DNA of 64,000 nucleotides. It comes from JAHEJN01 sp963787285. GTDB lineage: Bacteria > Actinomycetota > Acidimicrobiia > Acidimicrobiales > JAHEJN01. The translations under genes and the position numbers were made by a program. Location: contig CAWBCM010000008.1 in the NCBI GenBank assembly GCA_963787285.1, positions 124,001 to 188,000 on the forward strand, given 5' to 3'. The first letter of the stretch is position 1, and every line of letters starts with the position of its first letter. Shown piece after piece: positions 44,390 to 53,632 of this stretch. The notes below the pieces were generated by a model, which saw only the letters and a program-made list of their open reading frames with translations, had not been told where the DNA came from and made no database searches.

Positions 44390-44793
44390 GTGGCATCCTC
44401 CGCGAACGTCGTCTGTTCGGCCACTGCGGAGAGGTACGAGCGGTAGGCGTCGGAGGACACCACCGGGCGGAAGTCGAACAGCCAGCGGTGGTAGGCCCCG
44501 TCGATCTTGAACCGTCCCTGCATGAAGGCGACATCGGCCGAGACCTCGCCCGACACGAGCGCCACTGCGTCGGGATACTTGAGCACGAACTTCGCCTCGG
44601 CGTCGGCCGCGACGCCCGACTCGACCGCCGCCAGCCGGCCATCGCTCCAGACCTCGTGATACCGCACCTTGCCGGCGGGCGCGCCGGTGACCTCGACGTC
44701 GATGATGCAGTCGAGGCCCTCGTGGACCGGCAGGGCGGAACCGGCGGCCGCGACGAGGTCGAACCACTCATCGGTCAGGTAGACCGCGGTCAC
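44374..44793 (-). CDS. SCP2-like sterol-transfer family protein
   Basis: A 139-residue protein starting TAVYLTDEWFDLVAA, with VSGEVSADVAFMQGRFKIDG, which matches the SCP2 fold's lipid-binding end. Start GTG 44793 overlaps the stop of the mca gene (GTGA), so the pair is translated together. SCP2-like proteins bind hydrophobic ligands; no link to mycothiol is known. Confidence 0.72.
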   Translation of the reverse strand: MTAVYLTDEWFDLVAAAGSALPVHEGLDCIIDVEVTGAPAGKVRYHEVWSDGRLAAVESGVAADAEAKFVLKYPDAVALVSGEVSADVAFMQGRFKIDGAYHRWLFDFRPVVSSDAYRSYLSAVAEQTTFAEDATQPDR

Positions 44794-45659
44794 GCGCAGA
44801 CCAGCTCTCGTACGCCGGCGAAGAGATCGTCCTCCGGCAGGTCGGTGGGCACCTCGGAGCGGGCGAGGATGTAGTCGTCGAAGGGGTAGGCCTTGGCGGC
44901 GATGTCGTCGGGTAGGCCGAACCAGAACTTCTCCGCCGGGTCGACCTGGGTGGCATGGGCGCGCAGCGCCGCCGTGCGGACGGGGTAGAACTCGCCGATC
45001 TCGACCTTGGTGGTGACGCGATGGTCGAGCGAGGGCCGCTCGAACCACCGCTCGTCGTAGGGCGACTCGAGACCGCTCTCCCCGAACGCCAGGTGCATGG
45101 CCTCGATACGCGCCCGAGACCACATCGAGTAGTACAGCTTCAGCGGCTGCCACGGCTCGCCGATCGAGGGATAGGCGCCGGGGTCCGCCGCGGCCTCGAA
45201 GGCCGGTCCGGTGATGTCGTGCACCCTCAGGTGGTCGGGATGGCGATAGCCCTGCTGATCATCGCTGTAGGTGATGATCACGTGCGGGCGCTCGGCGCGG
45301 ATGATGGCGACGAGTCGGCCGACCGCCTCGTCGAGTGGCGCCATCTCGAAGCAGTCGGGGTGCAGATTGTGATCGGTGTCGGGCATACCGGAATCCCGGT
45401 AGCCGAGCATGTGGAATCGCGAGAAGCCGATGGCGTCGACCGCCGCTCGCAGCTCGGCCAGGCGCACCGCAGGCAGGTTGTCGATGATCTCGGGCCGGTC
45501 CATGGCCGGGTTGATGATGTCGCCCGCCTCGCCTCCGGTCGCGCAGACCAGAACCGTCTCGACACCCTCGGAGGCATACTTCGCGATCGTCGGAGCGCCC
45601 TTCGACGATTCGTCGTCGGGATGAGCGTGAAGCGTGAGCAGGCGGAGCGACTCGGTCAT
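44790..45659 (-). CDS. mca: Mycothiol S-conjugate amidase
   Basis: A 289-residue PIG-L family zinc amidase, the same length as mycobacterial Mca. It has LTLHAHPDDESSKGA (zinc His, Asp-Asp), ATGGEAGDIINPAM, and GYRHPDHLRVHD (zinc His). The C-terminal RAHATQVDP is typical. Mca cleaves mycothiol conjugates of toxins so that the mercapturate can be exported. The SSKG after HPDDE distinguishes Mca-type enzymes. A TATCGT box lies 9 nt upstream of ATG 45659. Confidence 0.92.
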   Translation of the reverse strand: MTESLRLLTLHAHPDDESSKGAPTIAKYASEGVETVLVCATGGEAGDIINPAMDRPEIIDNLPAVRLAELRAAVDAIGFSRFHMLGYRDSGMPDTDHNLHPDCFEMAPLDEAVGRLVAIIRAERPHVIITYSDDQQGYRHPDHLRVHDITGPAFEAAADPGAYPSIGEPWQPLKLYYSMWSRARIEAMHLAFGESGLESPYDERWFERPSLDHRVTTKVEIGEFYPVRTAALRAHATQVDPAEKFWFGLPDDIAAKAYPFDDYILARSEVPTDLPEDDLFAGVRELVCA

Positions 45660-45667
45660 GCCGTCTG

Positions 45668-45673
45668 ACGATA
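45668..45673 (-). promoter_or_regulatory. Leaderless -10 box TATCGT for mca
   Basis: On the minus strand TATCGT ends 9 nt before ATG 45659. Confidence 0.45.
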
Positions 45674-45701
45674 GAGGTGAGCCACGTCGACCGCGCGCCG
45701 G

Positions 45702-46928
45702 TCAGCCGCCCATCGGCACGAGCTCGGCCTCGCCGCTCTCGTCATCGACGACGAGCTTCCACCCGAGCACGGCCGCGAGCGAGGCGAGCCCTTCCTCGGG
45801 GCCGCTCACCACCAACTCGTCGTCGGCCTGGAGCTGCACGTGACCGCGGGGACGGTAGACGTACCGGTCCTGACGACGAATGGCCAACACGGTGAAGCCC
45901 GGCTCGATGTTGAGCCGCAGCTGGCCGAGGGTCGCATTGGCGGCCTCGGAGCTCTCGGCCACCGGCATCTCCGCGATGACCTCGTCGCTGTCGCCGAGCG
46001 CGATCTCGAGGATCGGATGGATCTCCTCGCCGTCCTCGATCAGGCGAACCATCTGGTGAGCCTGATCGCCCATGTCCTCGGCCGCATGAGCCAGCTGGAG
46101 CAAGCCTCTCAGCGGCGACGGATCGAGATCCTCCTTCGACGCCCGCAGCACCCACAGCTCGAGTCGGTCGTTCATCTCGTCGAGGCGATGCCCGAGGTGG
46201 CGGACCTCGGCGGCCAGACGTCGGTCGCCGATCACCAGAGCCGAGTAGGCGAGTCCGACGGCGGCCTCGGACAGGTTCTTCATCTCGACGAGGACATCGA
46301 CGGCACGGTCGAGGTCGGACAGCCAGGGGTCTTCGGGCGGCACCGGTGGCTGCCACACGGGGGCGCCGGCCAGCTCCCGCAGCGGGATGATTCCGTCGGG
46401 CGATCCCCGGAGGAACAACACGTCGCCGGTACCGAGGATCAGATCGCCGTCGACGTCGGTCAGCCATTCCCGGCCCCGTTTCACCGCCATCACCCGCATG
46501 CCGGTGGCCACCGGCAGCTCGAGGCTGCGCAGGGCCATGTTGGTCATGCGCGAACCTTCCGACACGAGCACGCGATGCGAGATCTCCTCGGCCTCGGCGA
46601 GATCGGCCACCAGCTGCGCCGGGATCCCGAGCTTGTGGGTGACGATGCGGGCGATGTCGACGGCGGTGTTGGCGATCCGCTCGATGGCCGAGACGACCTG
46701 CAGCACCGACGACATCCCCTCGGCGTCGCGGGGCTTGCGGGCCGCCATGATGCACACCCATCGCATGTCCTGTACCAGATCGGTCATCTTCTCCTCGAGC
46801 TCGGAGACCTCCTCGGCCATGTCGGGATCGTTGAAGAACAGCGCGGCATAGCCGAGGTCGACCATCAGCTCGGAGAGGTCTTTGGCCTCGGCGAGCATCG
46901 TTCGCAGGTTGCGGGGTCGGTCATCCAT
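45702..46928 (-). CDS. PhoU-RCK domain regulatory protein (cation transport)
   Basis: A 408-residue cytoplasmic protein with two copies of a PhoU-like helical domain followed by an RCK_C (TrkA-C) domain: first copy about 10-100 with RCK_C about 110-185 (PVATGMRVMAVKRG, GDVLFLRGSPDG), second about 205-300 with RCK_C about 310-400 (IEPGFTVLAIRRQ, DDELVVSGPEEG). TrkA-C domains bind small ligands such as c-di-AMP or nucleotides to gate cation transporters. It lies 51 bases after an MgtE-like transporter and is probably its regulator. Confidence 0.85.
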   Translation of the reverse strand: MDDRPRNLRTMLAEAKDLSELMVDLGYAALFFNDPDMAEEVSELEEKMTDLVQDMRWVCIMAARKPRDAEGMSSVLQVVSAIERIANTAVDIARIVTHKLGIPAQLVADLAEAEEISHRVLVSEGSRMTNMALRSLELPVATGMRVMAVKRGREWLTDVDGDLILGTGDVLFLRGSPDGIIPLRELAGAPVWQPPVPPEDPWLSDLDRAVDVLVEMKNLSEAAVGLAYSALVIGDRRLAAEVRHLGHRLDEMNDRLELWVLRASKEDLDPSPLRGLLQLAHAAEDMGDQAHQMVRLIEDGEEIHPILEIALGDSDEVIAEMPVAESSEAANATLGQLRLNIEPGFTVLAIRRQDRYVYRPRGHVQLQADDELVVSGPEEGLASLAAVLGWKLVVDDESGEAELVPMGG

Positions 46929-46979
46929 CGGGTCCTCGGAATCTACTCGGGGCGAGAATGGTCGGGCCAGTGATCGATC

Positions 46980-48242
46980 TCATGTGAGAACGACCAGTTC
47001 GATGGCCGCGAGAAAGGTCAGCGCACCGGTGAGATCGAGCACCGAGGTGACCATCGGAATGCCGTAGGTGTCGGGATCGAAGCCGAACCGCACGGCCGCC
47101 ACCGTTCCGTAGTAGGCCACGGCCACCACGACGAGGGTGGCGACGATTCCGCCGGCGACCACCGCGGCGACCAGGCGCCCCAGACTCGGACCGGCGAGAT
47201 CGAACCACCCCGCGGCCACGTCGGCGGCGACTGCGGAAAACGCGAAGACGGGTACGGCGAGCGCCATCGTCGACCGGATGTCGGCCCGGGCGGCGCGGTC
47301 GGGCAGGCCGGCGGTCTCGATCAGACCGAGGTGCAGCTTGCTCGACAATCGGCTCGACAGGATCCCACCGAGTGCGCCCGCGGCCGCCAGGAAGCCGGGC
47401 AGGACCACGAGCAACTCGGGTTGGGCGGCGAGCGACTCGAGCTGGTGCTCGACACTGACGCCGGCGAACAGCTCGAGCAGGGCCGCCGCCAGGAGCACCG
47501 GCAGCGACTCGACGACGACCTGACGCAGCAGGCGCGCCCGTGACCGCAGGGCCCACGTGAGGGCACCGACGGCAACCGCCGACAACACCACGGCGGTCGG
47601 GATCGTGAACCAGCCGTTTCCGACCATGGCCGCGGCGACCATGAGGGCCGGCAGCGTGGCAAGGTCGCCGGCCGCGGTGACCAGTGGAGCGGTGACGTTG
47701 TCGGGATCCCAACCGAAGCGAACGGAACCGGCTGCGAGGGCAAGCGTGATCGACAACACCACGACCGATGCGGTGACACCGCCGATCACCGAGATCACGA
47801 TGAACTCGTCGAGCCGCATCGCGCCGGAGACGTCGAACAGTTCGGCCCCGCCCTTGCCCACGACGGCGATGACCGTCGACATGGTGAGGGCGAGCACCCC
47901 CGACGCCCAGACGTTCTGGCCGACGACGGTGGCCAGGCGACCGCTCAAGTCGAACGTTCCTGTGTGGATCGACGTGCCGAGACGGCTGCCGAGGGCGCCG
48001 AAGACGTTGCCTCGCAGCGCGGTTGCCGCCGGCACCATCAAGAGCAGCCCGGGCAGCTCCTCGAGACGGCCACTCTGGCTGCCGAGAATGAGACCGGCCA
48101 CGACGCTCGACAGCGCGACCACGGTGAGCGCGGCGAGCGACTGCACCCGTCCCTGTGGATCGGCACCGAGAAGCGCTCCTCCCACGCGCCGCGCCGCGGC
48201 TCGCGGTGCGATGTGCAGGGTGGTGAGTCGAGGAGTGTCCAT
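46980..48242 (-). CDS. MgtE/SLC41-type divalent cation transporter
   Basis: A 420-residue membrane protein with two MgtE transmembrane domains, each carrying the family signature: FGWDPDNVTAPLVTAAGDL and FGFDPDTYGIPMVTSVLDL. It lacks the N-terminal and CBS cytosolic domains of bacterial MgtE, resembling eukaryotic SLC41, which is usual in actinobacteria. It should carry Mg2+ or a related cation. ATG 48242 is chosen because it leaves a short basic N-terminus; a longer start at 48320 exists. Its likely partner is the PhoU-RCK gene downstream. Confidence 0.84.
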   Translation of the reverse strand: MDTPRLTTLHIAPRAAARRVGGALLGADPQGRVQSLAALTVVALSSVVAGLILGSQSGRLEELPGLLLMVPAATALRGNVFGALGSRLGTSIHTGTFDLSGRLATVVGQNVWASGVLALTMSTVIAVVGKGGAELFDVSGAMRLDEFIVISVIGGVTASVVVLSITLALAAGSVRFGWDPDNVTAPLVTAAGDLATLPALMVAAAMVGNGWFTIPTAVVLSAVAVGALTWALRSRARLLRQVVVESLPVLLAAALLELFAGVSVEHQLESLAAQPELLVVLPGFLAAAGALGGILSSRLSSKLHLGLIETAGLPDRAARADIRSTMALAVPVFAFSAVAADVAAGWFDLAGPSLGRLVAAVVAGGIVATLVVVAVAYYGTVAAVRFGFDPDTYGIPMVTSVLDLTGALTFLAAIELVVLT

Positions 48243-48373
48243 GATGTCGGCCCGGCGGGAGCCCAAGTCTCGCCCATCGCGTCGGCGTTCCCGTGGACGA
48301 TCGGCAGGGACGACCGACACGAGCCGCGAGGCCCACGCTCAACAATTTCGGCCCACCTGCCGATGGTTCTCTC

Positions 48374-50773
48374 GTGAACCCTCGTGCCCTTTTGGCGATG
48401 ATGCTCGGCGCGCTGCTGACGAGCAGCGTCACCGCCGTTGTCGTCTCGCCGCTGAACGGCCTGCTCATCGGGCTGTCGGGTCTCAGCCTGGCCGTGATCG
48501 CCTGGTTGTTCCCTGACGACGGCCGGTATGCGCTGCGGGGAATGGACGACGAGCGGTATCGGTCACTCGTCGAGAACGCGGACGATGTCGTCTCCGTGCA
48601 CGACGAAAGCGGTGCGATCACGTGGGTGAGCGAGTCGGTTTCGCAGTTCGGGTTCACCCCCGCCGAGTACGCCCGCCGTTCGATCGTCGACTACGTCCAC
48701 CGCGACGATCGGGAAGAGTACAACCGCCTTCTTGGCGCCCTCGCCGACGCCCCTGCCCTGGTCCACCGCACCGAGTTGCGCGTTCTCGTACGGGACCGCT
48801 CGTGGCGATGGGTCACCGTCGCCGTGTCGGATCGTCGAAACGACCCGGCGATCCGTGGCATCGTCGCCCATCAGCGAGACGTCACCGAACGGCGCCTCGA
48901 TGCCGAGATCGCCAGTTCGCGGGCCGCCCGCCAGACCGGCGTGGCCCAGCTGGGACGCCTCGCGCTCGAGGGGGCCGATCCGACCCGTCTGGCCATCGCC
49001 GCCACGGCGATCATCGCCCGCACCCTCGATGTCGACATGTGCGAGCTGTACCGGTCGATCGAAGGCACCGACACGCTCCTGCTCGAGGCCGCCACCGGCC
49101 CCAGTGCCGAGCTCGTCGACGATCTCGTGCTGGCCGTGGCCCCGACCTCCCAGGCGGGATTCACCGCGCTTCTCGGTGATGCCATCACCTGTCACGACAT
49201 GGGTTCGGAGTCGCGCTTCCGTGCCTCCGACCACGCCAAGCGTCTGGGAATTCGCAGTGGGCTGAGCACCGTCGTCACCGGCCAGATGGGTCGCTACGGC
49301 GTGATGGTGGCGCAGTCCCGCACGGTGCGAACCTTCACCGCCGAGGACACGTCGTTCATGCAGTCGGTCGGCAATGCGCTGGCCCTGGCGCTGGAGCGCC
49401 GGACCGTCGAGGAGGAAGCACGCCACGCGGCTCTCCACGACGCGCTCACCGGTCTACCCAATCGCGTCCTGTTCGTCGATCACCTTCGCCACGAGCTGGA
49501 GGCAGCCCGTCGGAACTCGGTACCCGTCGGCGTGTTGTTCGTCGACCTCGACCATTTCAAGGTCGTCAACGACAGCCTGGGCCACGGGGCCGGCGACGCT
49601 CTCCTACGCTCGGTCGCAACACGAATCACCGCCACGATGCGCCCTGGTGACCTGGTGGCCCGCTTCGGCGGCGACGAGTTCACCATCCTGTGTGGCAGCA
49701 TCACCGACGACTCCGACCTGGAGAAGATCGCCGAGCGGGTCCGTTCCTCCCTGGAGGCTCCCTTCGACGTCGAGGGCAATCAGGTGCGCATGACGGCAAG
49801 CATCGGCATCACCTCGGTCGATCCGGCGAGCGACTCGACCATCACCGCCGACGCCATTCTTCGCGACGCCGACGCCGCGATGTACCAGGCCAAGGACTCC
49901 GGTCGCGCCGGCCATGCGATGTTCGACGACTCGATGCGACTCCAGGCCATGAACCGGCTGCAGATCGAGGCGGAACTGCGCGCCGGCATCGATCGAGGAG
50001 AGCTACGCCTCGCCTACCAACCCATCGTGTCGATGCGCACGGGGCACATCGTGGCGGTGGAGGCGTTGTGCCGATGGCAGCATCCGACCAGAGGGCTGCT
50101 CGAGCCCGCCGACTTCATCCCGATCGCCGAGGAGACCGATCTCATCACCCGCCTCTCCAAATGGGTGCTCGGCTCGGCGGCCACCCAAGCTCGGATCTGG
50201 AACCGTGACGAGGGCCGCGGCGTGCTCGTCACGGTGAACCTGTCGGCGCGCAACCTCGAACGCGGAAGCCTGCTCGAGACCGTTGCCGAAGCGGTCGATG
50301 CCGCCGGGATCGACCCGAGATGGCTGTGTCTCGAGATGACCGAGACCACGGTGATGCGCGACGTCGACACCTCGATGGACATGCTCTGGAAGCTGCGCGA
50401 GACCGGCGTCTGCGTTGCCATCGACGACTTCGGCACCGGCTACTCGTCACTGGCCTACCTCAAGCGTCTCCCGGTCGACATCCTGAAGATCGACCGCGGC
50501 TTCATCGACGGCGTGGCGACCCGACGCGACGACCGGGCCATCGTCGAGGCGATCGTCCGCCTGGCCCACACGCTCGGAATCGTCGCCCTCGGTGAAGGCG
50601 TCGAGGACCCGCATCAGCTGCTCGCCCTGCGGGAGCTCGGCTGCGACCTGGCCCAGGGATTCCATCTCTCCATGCCCCGTCCGGCCGAGGCGATCGACTT
50701 CCGACCGCTGGCGGCAGTGGCATCGATGACCGACCGGGTGCCCGACCCGATGCAGCCCACCGTGCGCGCCTGA
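48374..50773 (+). CDS. Bifunctional GGDEF-EAL cyclic-di-GMP protein with PAS and GAF
   Basis: A 799-residue protein: two short membrane helices (about 5-50), PAS (about 58-165, GAITWVSESVSQFGFTPAEY), GAF (about 190-340), GGDEF (about 360-520) with intact RFGGDEFTIL and DLDHFKVVNDSLGHGAGD, and EAL (about 530-785) with VEALCRWQHP, NLSARNL, EMTETTVM and DDFGTGYSSLAYL. All key metal and catalytic residues seem kept, so it may both make and degrade c-di-GMP. It starts at GTG 48374; a GATGGT box 7 nt upstream is a weak leaderless signal. Confidence 0.9.
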   Translation: MNPRALLAMMLGALLTSSVTAVVVSPLNGLLIGLSGLSLAVIAWLFPDDGRYALRGMDDERYRSLVENADDVVSVHDESGAITWVSESVSQFGFTPAEYARRSIVDYVHRDDREEYNRLLGALADAPALVHRTELRVLVRDRSWRWVTVAVSDRRNDPAIRGIVAHQRDVTERRLDAEIASSRAARQTGVAQLGRLALEGADPTRLAIAATAIIARTLDVDMCELYRSIEGTDTLLLEAATGPSAELVDDLVLAVAPTSQAGFTALLGDAITCHDMGSESRFRASDHAKRLGIRSGLSTVVTGQMGRYGVMVAQSRTVRTFTAEDTSFMQSVGNALALALERRTVEEEARHAALHDALTGLPNRVLFVDHLRHELEAARRNSVPVGVLFVDLDHFKVVNDSLGHGAGDALLRSVATRITATMRPGDLVARFGGDEFTILCGSITDDSDLEKIAERVRSSLEAPFDVEGNQVRMTASIGITSVDPASDSTITADAILRDADAAMYQAKDSGRAGHAMFDDSMRLQAMNRLQIEAELRAGIDRGELRLAYQPIVSMRTGHIVAVEALCRWQHPTRGLLEPADFIPIAEETDLITRLSKWVLGSAATQARIWNRDEGRGVLVTVNLSARNLERGSLLETVAEAVDAAGIDPRWLCLEMTETTVMRDVDTSMDMLWKLRETGVCVAIDDFGTGYSSLAYLKRLPVDILKIDRGFIDGVATRRDDRAIVEAIVRLAHTLGIVALGEGVEDPHQLLALRELGCDLAQGFHLSMPRPAEAIDFRPLAAVASMTDRVPDPMQPTVRA

Positions 50774-50804
50774 CCCACGCCGGATCGGCCGTCGCAGGCC
50801 GGAC

Positions 50805-50833
50805 CGGACAGCGGCGAACGCGGTTGCTATGGT
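50805..50833 (+). promoter_or_regulatory. Promoter of the GH13 glucosidase gene
   Basis: CGGACA (-35, 50805-50810), a 17-bp spacer and TATGGT (-10, 50828-50833). The LacI-type operator starts 9 bases downstream. Confidence 0.55.
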
Positions 50834-50841
50834 CGCTCCAC

Positions 50842-50855
50842 TGCAAACGCTTACA
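50842..50855. promoter_or_regulatory. LacI-family operator upstream of the GH13 gene
   Basis: TGCAAACGCTTACA is a near-palindrome of the LacI family (TGnAAnCGnTTnCA) placed at about +2 to +15, where a repressor blocks initiation. Confidence 0.75.
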
Positions 50856-52483
50856 TGCGGGGGAACGCATTGGCTCAGGACGCTCAACGCGGCGGACAAC
50901 CGACCCCATGGTGGGACCGAACCATCGGCTACGAGATCTATGTGCGCTCCTTTGCCGACGCCAACGGTGACGGCGTCGGCGATCTCGAAGGCATCGCCGG
51001 CAAGCTCGATCACCTCGTGTGGCTCGGCGTCGACGCGCTGTGGATCACGCCGTTCTACCCGTCGCCGGGTTTCGACCACGGCTACGACGTGAGCAACTAC
51101 CGCGACGTCGACCCCATCCACGGCACGCTCGGCCACTTCGACGAACTGGTGGACGCCGCCCATCGACGGAACCTGCGGGTGCTCGTCGACATCGTCCCCA
51201 ATCACACCAGCTCACACCATCCATGGTTCGTGGCGGCGAGGTCGTCGGTGGACGATCCCCACCGTGACCGCTACATCTGGCGCGATCCGGCACCCGACGG
51301 CGGGCCACCCAACAACTGGGTCAGTCACTTCGGGGGTTCGGCGTGGACCCTCGACGAGGCATCGGGCCAGTACTGGTGTCATCTCTTCCTTCCCGAGCAG
51401 CCCGATCTGAACTGGGCCGATCCGTCGGTTCGCGACGCGTTCGACGAGGTCCTCCTGTTCTGGTGCGAGCGTGGCGTCGACGGCTTCCGGATCGACGTGG
51501 CCCACGGCATGGCCAAGCACCCCGACGTTCCCGACAATCCCCGGGTGCGCCCCGTCACCGACGACATGGGACCCCACGCCGTGTTCGCCGCCTTCGACCA
51601 CCGCTACGACCTCGACCGCGACGACAACATCGACATCTTCCAGCGCTGGCACAAGACCGTGGAACCCTTCGGGGCGGCGCTCATCGGTGAGGTGAACGCA
51701 CCGACCCCCGACCGCATGGCCCGCTACACACGCGAGGGATCGCTCGACACGGTGTTCTTCCTCGAGCCCGGCCGGACCGGGTGGGAACCCGAGCGCCTCC
51801 TGGCCATGCACCGGGCAATGCACGACGCCGATCCCCACGGCATCTCGTGGATCCTCGACAACCACGATCAGGCCCGATCGGTGAGCCGCTTCGGCGGGGG
51901 CCAACGCGGGGTGCGGCGCTCACTCGCGATGACCACACTGCAGTTCGCGCTCGGGGGCGTGCCGTTCCTCTACCAAGGCCAGGAGCTCGGGCTCGACAAC
52001 GCGGTGCTCTCCCCCGGCGAGCGAGCAGACCCCATCTGGACCCGCAACCAGTCGAGCGACGAGGTCGGGCGCGACGTGGCCCGTCACGGCATGCCCTGGA
52101 CGTCGGGCCACGCCAACGGTTTCACCAGCGGCACACCGTGGCTGCACGCCACCGACCGACCGCTGCACCAGACCCTCGAAGGACAACTCGCCGACCCGAC
52201 CGCTCCGGTGCACCGGTATCGAGACCTGATCCGGATCCGCAAGGAGGAAACCGACCTGCACACGGCCCCGCTCGAATGGCTCGATTCCCCGACCACGACC
52301 GGTGCCGTGCTTCGCCGGGGCGATGTCGTCGTCGTCGCCAACCTCGGAGCCGAACCGCTGAGCGTCGACGGCCTCGGCGTCGCCGAGGTGGTCTTCTCGT
52401 CGACCGTCGATGGTGCCACCGTCGGCCCGATGTCGGTCACCGTCGCCCCCGAGTGCTCGATCTTCCTGCGTTCGGGTCGGTAG
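50855..52483 (+). CDS. GH13 family alpha-glucosidase
   Basis: A 542-residue GH13 enzyme (oligo-1,6-glucosidase/alpha-glucosidase group) with WWDRTIGYEIYVRSFADANGDG, LVDIVPNHTSSHHPWF, GFRIDVAHG (nucleophile Asp214), LIGEVNA (acid/base Glu279) and LDNHD (stabiliser Asp338). There is no signal peptide, so it acts in the cytoplasm on imported alpha-glucosides. ATG 50855 overlaps the operator and lacks a Shine-Dalgarno; TTG 50870, preceded by GGGGGA, may be the true start. It is followed by the LacI regulator five bases later. Confidence 0.88.
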   Translation: MRGNALAQDAQRGGQPTPWWDRTIGYEIYVRSFADANGDGVGDLEGIAGKLDHLVWLGVDALWITPFYPSPGFDHGYDVSNYRDVDPIHGTLGHFDELVDAAHRRNLRVLVDIVPNHTSSHHPWFVAARSSVDDPHRDRYIWRDPAPDGGPPNNWVSHFGGSAWTLDEASGQYWCHLFLPEQPDLNWADPSVRDAFDEVLLFWCERGVDGFRIDVAHGMAKHPDVPDNPRVRPVTDDMGPHAVFAAFDHRYDLDRDDNIDIFQRWHKTVEPFGAALIGEVNAPTPDRMARYTREGSLDTVFFLEPGRTGWEPERLLAMHRAMHDADPHGISWILDNHDQARSVSRFGGGQRGVRRSLAMTTLQFALGGVPFLYQGQELGLDNAVLSPGERADPIWTRNQSSDEVGRDVARHGMPWTSGHANGFTSGTPWLHATDRPLHQTLEGQLADPTAPVHRYRDLIRIRKEETDLHTAPLEWLDSPTTTGAVLRRGDVVVVANLGAEPLSVDGLGVAEVVFSSTVDGATVGPMSVTVAPECSIFLRSGR

Positions 52484-52488
52484 GGGAC

Positions 52489-53499
52489 ATGTCACGGGGA
52501 GCGACGATCGACGACGTGGCCCGAGCGGCGGGCGTCTCGGTGGCCACCGTGTCGCGGGCTCTACGCGGCCTGCCCCATGTCGCCCCGTCGACACGGCTGC
52601 TCGTCGAACACGTCGCCGCCGAGCTCGACTACGAGATCGATCCGAGCGGCTCGCGGCTCGCGACCGGCAAGACATCGACCATCGGCCTGGTGGCTCCGTG
52701 GCTCGGCAGTTGGTACACGGGCACGGTGATCGCGGGAGCCGAAGGTGTCTTCGCCGAGGCCGGCTACGACCTGCTCGTTGCCGCCTTGCCACCCTCCTCC
52801 CTCGGACCGTTCCTCGATCGCGCCCGGTCGTTCGGCCGGCGGATCGACGGGGCGATCCTCATCGATGTGCACGTCGAGCAGTGTGATCTCGACCGGCTGG
52901 CCCACCTCGATGTTCCCACCGTGAGTCTCGGCGAGGATCTCGGGCGGTACTCCTCGGTGTCGATCGACAACGAGGACGCCGCGAAGCGTGCGGTCGAGCA
53001 TCTCCTCGGTCTCGGCCATCGCCGGATCGGCACCGTCTCGGGCCGTCGACTGAACTCGTTCAGCTCACCAGTACCCGCCCGACGGCAGGCCGGCTGGGCC
53101 GCCGCGCTTCGCGCCGCCGGCATCGAGCCCGATCTCGCACTGGTCCGCGACGGCGGCGACAACGTCGGCGGCGGACGAGACGCCGCGGCGGAACTGCTCG
53201 ACCTGCCCGATCCCCCGACGGCCCTGTTCGCCATGTCGGATCACATGGCCTTCGGGGCCCTGGCCCTGGCGAGAGAGCGAGGCATGCAGGTCCCCGGCGA
53301 TCTGTCGATCATCGGGTTCGACGACCATGAATTCGCCGAGCCGTTCGGGCTCACGACCATGCATCAGAACGTGGCCGCGCTCGGCCGCGCCATTGCCCGG
53401 CTGGCCACGGCCGAGATCGCCGATCCCACCCGCGACCGACAGAACATCACGCTGCCGGTCGAGCTGGTGGTGCGGAACACGACGGGTCCGCCGCGATGA
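52489..53499 (+). CDS. LacI family transcriptional regulator
   Basis: A 336-residue regulator with an N-terminal helix-turn-helix (TIDDVARAAGVSVATVSRAL, residues 6-25), a hinge, and a periplasmic-binding-protein-like sugar domain (IGLVAPWLGSWYTGTVIAG, GHRRIGTVSG, LSIIGFDDHEFAEPF). It likely represses the GH13-lacI unit, the transporter genes and the separate ATPase gene through the TGCAAnCGCTTACA sites, with relief by an imported sugar. It shares a transcript with the GH13 gene, giving autoregulation. Confidence 0.9.
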   Translation: MSRGATIDDVARAAGVSVATVSRALRGLPHVAPSTRLLVEHVAAELDYEIDPSGSRLATGKTSTIGLVAPWLGSWYTGTVIAGAEGVFAEAGYDLLVAALPPSSLGPFLDRARSFGRRIDGAILIDVHVEQCDLDRLAHLDVPTVSLGEDLGRYSSVSIDNEDAAKRAVEHLLGLGHRRIGTVSGRRLNSFSSPVPARRQAGWAAALRAAGIEPDLALVRDGGDNVGGGRDAAAELLDLPDPPTALFAMSDHMAFGALALARERGMQVPGDLSIIGFDDHEFAEPFGLTTMHQNVAALGRAIARLATAEIADPTRDRQNITLPVELVVRNTTGPPR

Positions 53500-53511
53500 A
53501 AGGCGAGCGCG

Positions 53512-53540
53512 TTGACGTTCGCCATTCGACGTCCTATTCT
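53512..53540 (+). promoter_or_regulatory. Strong promoter of the sugar-binding protein gene
   Basis: TTGACG (-35, 53512-53517), exactly 17 bp, TATTCT (-10, 53535-53540). It is the best sigma70-like promoter in the window, and the operator follows directly. Confidence 0.75.
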
Positions 53541-53553
53541 GCAACCGCTTACA
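53540..53553. promoter_or_regulatory. LacI-family operator upstream of the sugar-binding protein gene
   Basis: TGCAACCGCTTACA shares its first base with the end of the -10 box, so a bound repressor would occlude the promoter. Confidence 0.78.
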
Positions 53554-53632
53554 GAATGTATGCGAAAAGCCGCGCCCGGTTACATCTCCAGACGGGCGTG
53601 GCGTTGTTGTCCACTGGAGGGGGAGAACACAT

